Assembly (NCBI GenBank): GCA_024277955.1
Contig: JAJRUE010000260.1
Location: forward strand, 1-11,788
Direction: 5' to 3'
DNA length: 11,788 nt
Origin: Alphaproteobacteria bacterium
Lineage (GTDB): Bacteria > Pseudomonadota > Alphaproteobacteria > Rhodobacterales > Rhodobacteraceae
Shown: in pieces, positions 1 through 5,554 of the stretch
How the letters are laid out: each line of letters begins with the position of its first letter
Position numbering within the stretch: position 1 is the stretch's first letter
Made by a program: the position numbers and the translations under genes
Notes under the pieces: model-generated
Told to the model about the DNA's origin: nothing
What the model saw: the letters and a program-made list of their open reading frames with translations, nothing else
The model's database searches: none

Positions 1-1
1 A

Positions 2-742
2 CGGTCAACCTCGGGGCTGGTCCTGACCCCGGCGGGGCAGTCGCTGTTGCCGCTGGCCGAGGCGGCGGAAACCGCGGTGATCAGCGCCCGGCGCCGGGTG
101 CAGGGGCTGGACCGCGAGGCCGCCGGGACCGTGCGCGTCACTGTGCCGCCCAGCCTTGCCTACAACGTGCTGCCGCCGCTCTTTGCCCGCTTTGCCGAGG
201 CCCACCCCGAGATCGAGCTGGATATCGTGGTCACCGACCAGGTCCAGGATCTGGCCCGGCTGGAAGCGGATGTTTCGGTGCGCGTGGCCCACGAGGTCAG
301 CGACGACGTGGTCGGCCGCCGGCTGCTGCGCTACACCAGCGGCATCTATGCGTCGCAGCGCTATCTGGACCGGCACTGGCACAGCCGCGGCGCGCAGGGC
401 GAGGGGCTGCACTGGATCGCCTGGGGCGACAGCGATGAGCAGCCCGACTGGGTCCGAGACAGCCCGTTTCCCCGGGCGCGCCTGCACCACCGGGCGCGCG
501 ACGGCTACATGATTACCTACCTGGTGCAGCAGGGGCAGGGGATGAGCTATCTGCCCTGCTACATCGCCGATTACGTGCCGGGGCTGGTGCGGGTGCCCGA
601 CACCGAGGTCTGGCTGGACCGGTCGATCTGGCTGCTGCTGCACGCGGATCTGCGCCGCACCAGGCGGGTGCGGCTGTTCGTCGATCACATGGTGGCCGGG
701 CTGAAGGCGAAGCGCGCGCAATTCCGCCGGCCACTGCGCTGA
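2..742 (+). CDS. LysR-family transcriptional regulator, C-terminal part (5' truncated)
   Basis: The reading frame is open from the first bases, so the true start lies outside the window; 246 residues are visible. The stretch LTPAGQ followed by an alanine-rich helix (LLPLAEAAETAV) is the typical end of the LysR winged helix-turn-helix and the start of the linker helix. Next comes GTVRVTVPPSLAYNVLPPLF, the first strand and helix of the periplasmic-binding-protein-like effector domain, then ARFAEAHPEIELDI. The DNA-recognition helix itself is missing. The effector and target genes cannot be deduced, because LysR targets usually lie divergently upstream, which is outside the window. The gene converges with sspB, with 24 bp between the stop codons. 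An internal TTG at 47 could be mistaken for a start, but family homology clearly continues upstream of it. Confidence 0.9.
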   Translation, partial: RSTSGLVLTPAGQSLLPLAEAAETAVISARRRVQGLDREAAGTVRVTVPPSLAYNVLPPLFARFAEAHPEIELDIVVTDQVQDLARLEADVSVRVAHEVSDDVVGRRLLRYTSGIYASQRYLDRHWHSRGAQGEGLHWIAWGDSDEQPDWVRDSPFPRARLHHRARDGYMITYLVQQGQGMSYLPCYIADYVPGLVRVPDTEVWLDRSIWLLLHADLRRTRRVRLFVDHMVAGLKAKRAQFRRPLR

Positions 743-766
743 GCGCGCGCCCGTCGCCGGCCCGGG

Positions 767-1315
767 TTACTTGCGGAAACTGTAGAGGCTGACGACTTCG
801 GCGTCTTTCTGGTCGTCGCTGTCACTGTCGTCATCGCCATCGCCGCTGCTCTTGGCCGGGGCGGTGTCGGTCGCTGTGGCGGGCGCGGCCTGCGGGGCGC
901 TGCGCGCAGGGGCGAGTTCGTCGATTTCGACGACTTCGGCCTCGTCGCCATCGTCATCTTCGTCCTGCGATTCGAAGCGCAGGCCGAATTCCACCGACGG
1001 GTCCACGAAGGTGCGAATCGCGTCGAACGGAATGTAGAGCGGTTCCGGGTTGTCGCCGAAATTCAGCGTCACCGAAAAGCCTTCGTCGGTGACGTTCAGG
1101 TTTTCGAACCAGTGCTGCATGACGATGGTCATTTCTTCCGGGTAGCGGTCGGACAGCCAGTCGGCGATCTCGACATCCGGGTGCAGCGTGTCGAAGGTGA
1201 TGAAGAAATGGTGTTCGCCGGGCAGACCATCGCGGGCCACGTCCTCCAGCACTTCCTGGATCAGCCCGCGCATGGCCCGGTGCATGAGATTTCCATATTC
1301 GATGGTGTCGGGCAT
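767..1315 (-). CDS. sspB: SspB-family ClpXP adaptor (alphaproteobacterial type)
   Basis: This 182-aa protein matches the SspB-alpha family: an N-terminal helix (YGNLMHRAMRGLIQEVLEDV), a compact substrate-binding domain with the segments FFITFDTLHPDVEIADWL, YPEEMTIVMQHWFENL and FSVTLNFGDNPEPLYIPFDA (roughly residues 1-115), then a long acidic, low-complexity Ala/Ser/Asp linker, and a conserved tail ending VVSLYSFRK. In the family the core dimer binds ssrA-tagged peptides and the C-terminal tail docks on the ClpX zinc-binding domain. The ATG at 1315 is chosen because an AGGA ribosome binding site lies about 6 bases upstream and because the frame upstream of it is Arg/Pro-rich and unlike the family. 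The permuted ssrA gene lies on the same strand about 190 bp upstream, which fits the function well. Confidence 0.95.
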   Translation of the reverse strand: MPDTIEYGNLMHRAMRGLIQEVLEDVARDGLPGEHHFFITFDTLHPDVEIADWLSDRYPEEMTIVMQHWFENLNVTDEGFSVTLNFGDNPEPLYIPFDAIRTFVDPSVEFGLRFESQDEDDDGDEAEVVEIDELAPARSAPQAAPATATDTAPAKSSGDGDDDSDSDDQKDAEVVSLYSFRK

Positions 1316-1504
1316 TGGGTTCCTGCTTGGCGATTTTGCGCCCCTCCCCATAAGCGAATTTGCGGTGAAGGGAAGGGCGCGCGGGCGCAAAAGAAGGCGG
1401 GGAATTGCCCAGGGCCGCGCAGCAGCGCGAACCGGCGCACGGGTGCGACCGGCGGGCGGGCGAGACGGGCGGGCGAGGCGGGCGGGCATGACGGGTAGAG
1501 GGAT
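1316..1504 (-). other. Intergenic spacer between ssrA and sspB
   Basis: No gene is visible here. The sspB end carries the AGGA ribosome binding site just before 1315. No good sigma-70 promoter for sspB could be read, so sspB may use an unrecognised promoter or readthrough from ssrA. The ssrA end carries a G-rich tandem repeat (listed separately). Confidence 0.5.
1454..1492 (+). repeat. Three tandem 13-bp G-rich units with G-quadruplex potential
   Basis: The units GGGCGGGCGAGAC (1454-1466), GGGCGGGCGAGGC (1467-1479) and GGGCGGGCATGAC (1480-1492) follow head to tail, then another GGG (1493-1495). This gives seven GGG runs separated by alternating loops of 1 and 6 bases, enough for an intramolecular G-quadruplex on the + strand. 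The array begins about 10 bp beyond the estimated 3' end of ssrA, whose template strand is the + strand. Confidence 0.8.
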
Positions 1505-1598
1505 GGGGATTAGTGCAGGCTTCTGTTGCCAGGTGCCTGCGAACCCCGCCAGCCCTTGCTAGAGGACTGGGCTTGAGATTTCGGCTTGGTCGGACCGC

Positions 1599-1640
1599 TT
1601 ACGCAGCCAGAGCCATTGCCGGAGCTTTGTTGTCATTTGC
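1599..1640 (-). other. tmRNA tag reading frame (ANDNKAPAMALAA, stop TAA)
   Basis: Inside the coding piece of ssrA, 13 codons from GCA at 1640 to a TAA ending at 1599 read ANDNKAPAMALAA. With the alanine carried by tmRNA the added tag would be A-ANDNKAPAMALAA. The start (A)ANDN and the end ALAA are hallmarks of proteobacterial ssrA tags; the ALAA end is the ClpX/ClpA recognition signal and the N-terminal half is where SspB binds. The bases TAGTT precede the resume codon, like the conserved upstream triplet region that positions the frame. Confidence 0.95.
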
Positions 1641-1726
1641 AACTAGCTTGTGTGAACCGATAACGGTGGTATCTCACCGGGACAAGGCTAACCCCTTTAG
1701 ACGTTCGTCGATCCTGTTTCGGCCCC

Positions 1727-1749
1727 ATGATCCCCAAATGAAGGATGTT
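1727..1749 (-). other. Intervening segment removed from permuted tmRNA
   Basis: These 23 bases lie between the CCA end of the acceptor piece (1750) and the GGGG 5' end of the coding piece (1726). In permuted tmRNAs of the family this linker is cut out by tRNA-processing nucleases to give two separate RNAs. The boundaries follow from the perfect 7-bp acceptor stem formed by the two flanks. Confidence 0.85.
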
Positions 1750-1834
1750 TGGTGGAGCCGCCGGGTACCGCCCCCGGGTCCGATCCGCTTATTACGAGCG
1801 CGTTTATGTCCATAGTCCCCGAGGGGACAACGGG

Positions 1835-1863
1835 AATATAGGGCGGATCGTGCCCCCCATCAA
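1835..1863 (-). promoter_or_regulatory. Sigma-70-type promoter of ssrA
   Basis: On the minus strand TTGATG (1863-1858) and TATATT (1840-1835) are separated by exactly 17 bases, close to the sigma-70 consensus and unusually good for this high-GC DNA. Initiation about 7 bases beyond the -10 would be near 1828, just before the hairpin GTCCC-CTCG-GGGAC that leads into the acceptor piece. The promoter starts 26 bp after the stop codon of the glycosyltransferase gene, so ssrA is probably transcribed independently. Confidence 0.75.
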
Positions 1864-1888
1864 GGTGCCGCAGCGACCGGGCGCGTTT

Positions 1889-3406
1889 TCAAGGGCAATT
1901 GAACCTCAAAACTGTCCATGCCGGGCGTGCCGGCGGTGGCGGGTAGTTTGCGGTTTCGCAGGCGCGCGCGGACAAGGTGTTGAATGTCTCTGATTGCGGA
2001 GAGGTTCCTGTATCCAGAAACCTGCCCAAACCCGTTTTCCTGACCACGACATAGTCCATGTTCACAAGCAGGTCCAACGGGAGGGCCAAAACGGAATATT
2101 TGCCGACAATGCGAGCGCCGGGAGCTCCCTTGAGGTAGGGTGAATAGGCATCAACCGCGATCTGCTTTCCGTCGTGCGTGTAGGACTCAAGCCATTCCCG
2201 GACACCGGCACGCGGATCGCGGACATAGTGCCCGAGATCGCTGATGGATTTTCCCACGGGGCCCGCGGTGGCCACGATCGCGAACAGCCCCGCCATCACC
2301 GGGGTTGCCGATCTGAACGGTATCATTGCGGTCAGTTGTTGTGCCCCGGACGCCAGCAGGACGAAGAACGCAGGCAGCATCGGCAGCAGGTTCCGGTCAA
2401 ACCGCACGACCTGCATGGACAACAGGACAAGGTAGGCAAGCGTGAAAATTGCAACCGGCGCAAGCACCGGCCAACGCGACCTGGACATTGCCAGCCCGGG
2501 CAAGAAGAGCCAGGTCCATCCGGCCTCTCGAAACAACCAGAGAGCGTTCGTTTTCAACGTGTTGCCTTCTGCGCCGGGGTGGCCGGTCCGGTAGTGCCGA
2601 AGTTCGTACAGGAAATCGCGGATTGCCTCCTCGTGGTCGAGAACAAGATAGGGAGAGGCTGCGAGCAGCCCGAGAACAGAGGCGGCAGCGGCCAATGCTA
2701 CCATCGGCCCGATTTTTTTGAAGCCGTGCCCCGCAACATGCGCGACAGGGATGCTTAGCGCCACCAGCCCGGCATTGTATTTGCTGGCTGCTGCCAGGCC
2801 CGCCAGAGCGCCGGCCAGAGCATAGATGCGCCAATCCATCCGGCGGCTAATCGTGACAGTTGCCGACAGAGTCGCCGTGGCAAAGAACGCCGCAAACATG
2901 TCGGGGGTTACATAGCTTGAATGGCGCACCAGCATTGGCGTTGCCGACACCAGGATGGCCGCCAGAAATGCAAAAGCCGGGCGAAGCCCGACATTTTGCG
3001 CCAGGCGCCAGGTGGCCGCGACCGTGGCGATCCCAAATCCGACGGTGACAAGACGTGCCGACAGCACGGCGACCGGCTGCGGCGTATAACCGTTGCCCAT
3101 TGACTGGCTGATCAGGGGGGGCAGTTCGCCAGTCAGATTCCTGACCAGGAATTGTGCAGGCAGGTTCAAATAGAAGAGCAAGGACGGATAGTTGAAAAAT
3201 TCAGGGTCGAGGCTCCGGCGCTCCAACATTGACTGGATGATCCTGAAATTGATCATTTCGTCACCGTTGTAGAGATAGGGAAGACCGTAGGTCACATAGG
3301 ACAGCCGGAGGTAGGCGGCAAAGACGACCGTCGCTCCAAGGAAGACCGTCGTTGCACTGGTCTGGAAACCTATTCCCGAGTCTTCCAATGGCCGGCTCCG
3401 CGACAT
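1889..3406 (-). CDS. Polytopic membrane glycosyltransferase, PMT/ArnT-like (GT-C fold)
   Basis: This is a protein of about 505 aa dominated by hydrophobic segments (for example VFLGATVVFAAYLRL, VALAAAASVLGLLAASPYLV, LAPVAIFTLAYLVLLSMQVV). After the first membrane segment comes YGLPYLYNGDEMINF: the acidic DE pair in the first periplasmic loop is the catalytic signature of GT-C glycosyltransferases that use polyprenyl-phosphate sugars. It is followed by FFNYPSLLFYL, also typical of the PMT_2/RgtABCD-like group. The likely role is transfer of a sugar from a lipid carrier to an envelope glycolipid or protein on the periplasmic side; the acceptor is unknown. ATG at 3406 is preferred; a TTG at 3421 in frame would add five residues. 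Base composition is visibly less GC-rich than its neighbours, which suggests acquisition by transfer. It is a single gene with no sugar-pathway partners here. Confidence 0.85.
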   Translation of the reverse strand: MSRSRPLEDSGIGFQTSATTVFLGATVVFAAYLRLSYVTYGLPYLYNGDEMINFRIIQSMLERRSLDPEFFNYPSLLFYLNLPAQFLVRNLTGELPPLISQSMGNGYTPQPVAVLSARLVTVGFGIATVAATWRLAQNVGLRPAFAFLAAILVSATPMLVRHSSYVTPDMFAAFFATATLSATVTISRRMDWRIYALAGALAGLAAASKYNAGLVALSIPVAHVAGHGFKKIGPMVALAAAASVLGLLAASPYLVLDHEEAIRDFLYELRHYRTGHPGAEGNTLKTNALWLFREAGWTWLFLPGLAMSRSRWPVLAPVAIFTLAYLVLLSMQVVRFDRNLLPMLPAFFVLLASGAQQLTAMIPFRSATPVMAGLFAIVATAGPVGKSISDLGHYVRDPRAGVREWLESYTHDGKQIAVDAYSPYLKGAPGARIVGKYSVLALPLDLLVNMDYVVVRKTGLGRFLDTGTSPQSETFNTLSARACETANYPPPPARPAWTVLRFNCP

Positions 3407-3480
3407 TGACCTGGCATTCAATTCTTAATGTGCCCCAAACGGCGACCATTGCCAACAATCGTTCGGAAAGGGGCCGGGCA

Positions 3481-3527
3481 CCGAAATCTTTGAAAGATTT
3501 CGGACCGTTTTCTTTGAAAGAAAACGG
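3481..3527. terminator. Two tandem palindromes (probable terminator after the 76-aa gene)
   Basis: First hairpin: arms CCGAAATCTT (3481-3490) and AAGATTTCGG (3494-3503), loop TGA. Second: arms CCGTTTTCTT (3505-3514) and AAGAAAACGG (3518-3527), loop TGA. Both stems are perfect over 10 bp and are separated by one base. The pair begins four bases after the stop codon of the 3532-3762 gene on the minus strand, which is a terminator position, although no long T tract follows. It also separates that gene from the glycosyltransferase gene. Confidence 0.75.
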
Positions 3528-3531
3528 GGCC

Positions 3532-3762
3532 TCACTCGATCCGGCGCACGGGTTCGCGGTTGCAGAAGATGATGATCTGACCGGCGTTTTCCACCGCGCG
3601 AAACCCGCGCCGGCGCAGTTCGCGGCGAAACCGGGCCATGCCGGCGTAGCGTTCGATGTCGCGCGCCTTGCGCCGGATCACCTCGCCGCGCTGAACCGCT
3701 TTCGACGCAAACAGGTCGCGCAGCCAGACGTCGGGTGCGAGTGGGGAAAGCCGGGTGTCCAT
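3532..3762 (-). CDS. Small conserved basic protein, 76 aa, function unknown
   Basis: This short protein contains VWLRDLFASKAVQRGEVIRR, then RDIERYAGMARFRRELRRRG and a C-terminal strand-like part FRAVENAGQIIIFCNREPVRRI. From memory, proteins of this length and pattern are widespread in Rhodobacterales, and some carry the label N-(5'-phosphoribosyl)anthranilate isomerase. That label does not fit a 76-aa protein, since true TrpF is a barrel of about 200 residues, so it should not be trusted. The gene starts with ATG at 3762, 23 bp after the stop of the GntR gene on the same strand, so both may share a transcript. No strong ribosome binding site is visible. It ends four bases before a double palindrome. 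The helix-rich basic N-terminal half could bind nucleic acid, but this is a guess. Confidence 0.75.
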   Translation of the reverse strand: MDTRLSPLAPDVWLRDLFASKAVQRGEVIRRKARDIERYAGMARFRRELRRRGFRAVENAGQIIIFCNREPVRRIE

Positions 3763-3785
3763 GCCCCGATGCTGCCCAATCGCGG

Positions 3786-4532
3786 TTAATCGCTGGTTAA
3801 TCGCGTCTTGCGCGCCGCCAGCACGTCGCGAAACAGGCGGCGGGTGTAGGCGTCGAGCCCGGCCAGCGCGGCGTCGGCGACGGCCGCGTCACGCGCGGCG
3901 AGCCCGGTGACGATGCGCTCGTGCAGCTCGACGATGCGTTCGCGCGAGCGGGCCGAAAAGGTGATCATGTTCATCAGCGGCTGCATCGCCTCGACCGCGC
4001 CGGCAAGGTGGTAGGACAGCACCGGGTTTTGCGCTGCGTCCACCAGCGTCCGGTGAAACGCCACGTCGGAGGCGCAAAAGGCTTCGTCGCTGGTGCCGGG
4101 ATCGCGCTGGCGGGTGATCTCGGCGCGCATCGCCGCCAGCTGTTCGGCGCTGCGCCGCGCTGCCGCCAGCGGGGCGCAGGCGCGTTCCAGGGCGAAACGG
4201 GCTTCGCAGGCGGTGTCGAAATCCACCCGGTTCATCGACAGAAGAAGCGTCGAGGTGGTGATCTGCTGGGCATGCGCCTGTTCATAGCTCAGCCGGTTCA
4301 CAAAGGCCCCGCCGTTGGCGCCGCGCTGGGTGCGGATCAGGTTTTGGGCCGCCAGCCGCTTGAGCGCCTCGCGCACCGTCGGGCGCGACACGCCGAACTG
4401 CTCGGCCAGCTCGCTTTCCGAGGGGAGGCGCGCGTCAACGATCAGCTTCCGCGAGACGATCGCCTCGCGGATCGCCTCGGCGATCTGGGCCGAAAAATCC
4501 TTGTTCGTCAGCGGTTTGATCTTCATTTTCAT
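3786..4532 (-). CDS. GntR-family transcriptional regulator, FadR subfamily (FCD domain)
   Basis: This 248-aa protein has an N-terminal winged helix: IAEAIREAIVSRKL, then LPSESELAEQFGVSRPTVREALKRLAAQNLI (residues about 37-66), the GntR signature, and the wing RTQRGANGGAFV. Residues about 95-240 form an all-helical FCD effector domain with DVAFHRTLVDAAQNP (D156 and H160 match the family metal-site positions) and a later His (H204). The usual last metal-site His near the C-terminus is not obvious. Such regulators sense small carboxylates or acyl compounds, but the ligand here is unknown. ATG at 4532 is used; a second in-frame ATG at 4526 is equally possible, and neither has a clear ribosome binding site. 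The gene diverges from the DUF2182 operon, with an inverted repeat overlapping its start, so autoregulation and control of that operon are likely. Confidence 0.93.
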   Translation of the reverse strand: MKMKIKPLTNKDFSAQIAEAIREAIVSRKLIVDARLPSESELAEQFGVSRPTVREALKRLAAQNLIRTQRGANGGAFVNRLSYEQAHAQQITTSTLLLSMNRVDFDTACEARFALERACAPLAAARRSAEQLAAMRAEITRQRDPGTSDEAFCASDVAFHRTLVDAAQNPVLSYHLAGAVEAMQPLMNMITFSARSRERIVELHERIVTGLAARDAAVADAALAGLDAYTRRLFRDVLAARKTRLTSD

Positions 4533-4557
4533 TTGTCAGACATTAATTGTTTGACAA
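4533..4557. promoter_or_regulatory. Inverted repeat, candidate operator of the GntR regulator
   Basis: The arms TTGTCAGACA (4533-4542) and TGTTTGACAA (4548-4557) flank TTAAT and match at 9 of 10 positions. The repeat lies in the 89-bp AT-rich region between the divergent GntR gene and the DUF2182 gene, touching the GntR start codon. A possible minus-strand promoter (TTGCTT, 17 bases, TTAATT) would place transcription start inside the repeat. Autorepression is the simple reading; control of the operon at 4622 is inferred. Confidence 0.6.
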
Positions 4558-4621
4558 TTAAAACCGGCAGGCAGAAAAAAGCAAGTGCGACAAGCTGGCC
4601 GGTGGGAAAAGACGGGGGAAG

Positions 4622-5377
4622 ATGAGCGAGCGCACCACCGATATCGTGAACTGGCGGGCCCTGGGCTGGCTCGGGTTCTATGGCCTGATCCTGCTGGCCT
4701 GGGCCGCCACCTTGCGGATGGCGCTGGCGCCCGGGAACGGGGGCCACGGGGGGCACGGGGGGCACGTCGGCGGGTTCGGCATTCTTTTCACGATGTGGGC
4801 GCTGATGATGGCGGCGATGATGTTGCCGACGATCGTGCCAACCTTGCGCGACTACAACTGGCTGCCGGCGGCCTCGGGCGCGACGCGCGCGGGCTGGTGG
4901 GGGCTGGTGGCGGGATATGCGGCGGTCTGGCTGCCGGGTTCGGCCGCTTTCGCGGGGGCGCAGGTGTTCCTGAGGCAAAATGGCTGGGTGGACATGGCCG
5001 GCGCGCTGCGCTCGCCCCTTGCCTCGGCGGGGCTGCTGGCATTGGCCGGGGCGTGGCAGTTCACCCGCGCCAAGGCCGCGTGCCAAGACGCCTGCCTGTC
5101 GCCGATGGGCTATTTCCTGACCAACTGGCGCCCGGGGGCGGTTGGCGGTGCGCGCATGGGGGTGGATGTCGGGCTGGTCTGTGTCGGCTGCTGCTGGGCG
5201 ATCATGGCGCTGGCCTTTGTCGGCGGGGTGATGAACCTCTGGTGGATGGGGCTGGCGACGCTGTTCATGGTCGCCGAGAAACTGCCCGAGATCGGCGCGC
5301 CGCTGCGCCGCCCGGCCGGGGCGGTGCTGCTGCTGGCGGCGCTGGCGGTGGCCGCGCGCGGGCTGGGATGGATTTGA
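4622..5377 (+). CDS. DUF2182 multi-pass membrane protein (putative metal-binding)
   Basis: This 251-aa inner-membrane protein belongs to the DUF2182/COG5486 family, described as a predicted metal-binding integral membrane protein. Visible hallmarks are the first membrane segment (residues 12-34), the motif WALMMAAMMLPT (59-70), WQFTRAKAACQDAC with C154 and C158 (145-158), GLVCVGCCWAIM with C187, C190 and C191 (184-195), MNLWWM (204-209) and AEKLPE (218-223). Between the first two membrane segments a glycine loop carries three histidines spaced by three (H42, H45, H48), which could bind a soft metal. A GGGGGA ribosome binding site precedes ATG 4622 closely. It is the first gene of a likely operon with the DUF1326 gene, a pairing that recurs in proteobacteria as far as I know. 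The biochemical function of the family is not established. Confidence 0.9.
   Translation: MSERTTDIVNWRALGWLGFYGLILLAWAATLRMALAPGNGGHGGHGGHVGGFGILFTMWALMMAAMMLPTIVPTLRDYNWLPAASGATRAGWWGLVAGYAAVWLPGSAAFAGAQVFLRQNGWVDMAGALRSPLASAGLLALAGAWQFTRAKAACQDACLSPMGYFLTNWRPGAVGGARMGVDVGLVCVGCCWAIMALAFVGGVMNLWWMGLATLFMVAEKLPEIGAPLRRPAGAVLLLAALAVAARGLGWI
4739..4765 (+). repeat. Three tandem 9-bp units encoding Gly-His-Gly loop
   Basis: The units GGGGGCCAC (4739-4747), GGGGGGCAC (4748-4756) and GGGGGGCAC (4757-4765) encode the histidine-bearing glycine loop of the DUF2182 protein. Together with GGG at 4733-4735 they give four G runs in the mRNA sense, so the early coding RNA could fold as a G-quadruplex. 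The copy number, and so the number of histidines, could vary by slippage. Confidence 0.7.
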
Positions 5378-5434
5378 ACATGGCGCGTGGGATCGGTTCG
5401 TCCACAAATCAACCGAAGGGGATGCGGCCGCCCG

Positions 5435-5501
5435 GGTGGGCGCGAATGCGCCCGCCAAGGGGGCGGGCGCGCGCATGCCCGGGCCGCAAGCGACCCGGGC
5501 A
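5435..5501 (+). promoter_or_regulatory. Two strong hairpins between the DUF2182 and DUF1326 genes
   Basis: The first stem uses GGGCGC (5438-5443) and GCGCCC (5448-5453) around GAAT, extendable by three outer pairs to 5435-5456. The second uses TGCCCGGG (5476-5483) and CCCGGGCA (5494-5501), with an inner CGC-AA-GCG. They sit in the 177-bp spacer inside the presumed operon. There is no T tract, so they are more likely to influence mRNA processing or stability, or to be partial terminators, than to stop transcription fully. Confidence 0.55.
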
Positions 5502-5554
5502 GATGCGAACACGACCCCGCCCCGGCATGTTTCGCAACAACAAGGAGAATGACA

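Larger units (their letters stand above)
1505..1828 (-). ncRNA. ssrA: Circularly permuted two-piece tmRNA (alpha-tmRNA)
   Basis: This transfer-messenger RNA rescues ribosomes stalled on broken mRNAs and adds a degradation tag. Reading the minus strand, the acceptor piece comes first. It has a T-arm-like hairpin (stem CCGGG/CCCGG at 1777-1761, seven-base loop GGCGGTA) and acceptor strand CGGCTCC, discriminator A and CCA, ending at 1750. A 23-base intervening segment (1749-1727) follows. The coding piece begins at 1726 with GGGGCCGAAACAGGATCGAC. Its first seven bases pair fully with CGGCTCC, and the third pair is G-U, the alanine identity signal of AlaRS. The resume codon GCA is at 1640. After the tag stop come several stem-forming segments, including GCAGGC (1540-1535) with GCCTGC (1520-1515). 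The outer ends are estimates: 1828 comes from the promoter and 1505 from the last structured segment. Confidence 0.95.

Noticed and set aside
1454..1495. CRISPR-like repeat array
   Set aside because: The units are directly adjacent without spacers and only 13 bp long.
1726..1828. Canonical tRNA gene at the CCA-bearing segment
   Set aside because: There is a T-arm and acceptor stem but no anticodon arm; the partner strand lies in the tmRNA coding piece, so it is the tmRNA acceptor half.
1889..1990. Integration (att) site at ssrA for a genomic island
   Set aside because: No integrase gene and no repeated copy of an ssrA end could be found in the window.
1112..1993. Several plus-strand frames of 80-128 codons across sspB, the spacer and ssrA
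   Set aside because: This DNA is explained by sspB and the tmRNA on the minus strand; the predicted peptides are low-complexity or unlike any family.
2174..2834. Frames of 90-194 codons within the glycosyltransferase gene
   Set aside because: They are shadows of a long membrane-protein gene and have no hydrophobic or domain pattern of their own.
3532..3762. Phosphoribosylanthranilate isomerase (TrpF)
   Set aside because: 76 residues cannot form the TrpF barrel and no phosphate-binding motif is present.
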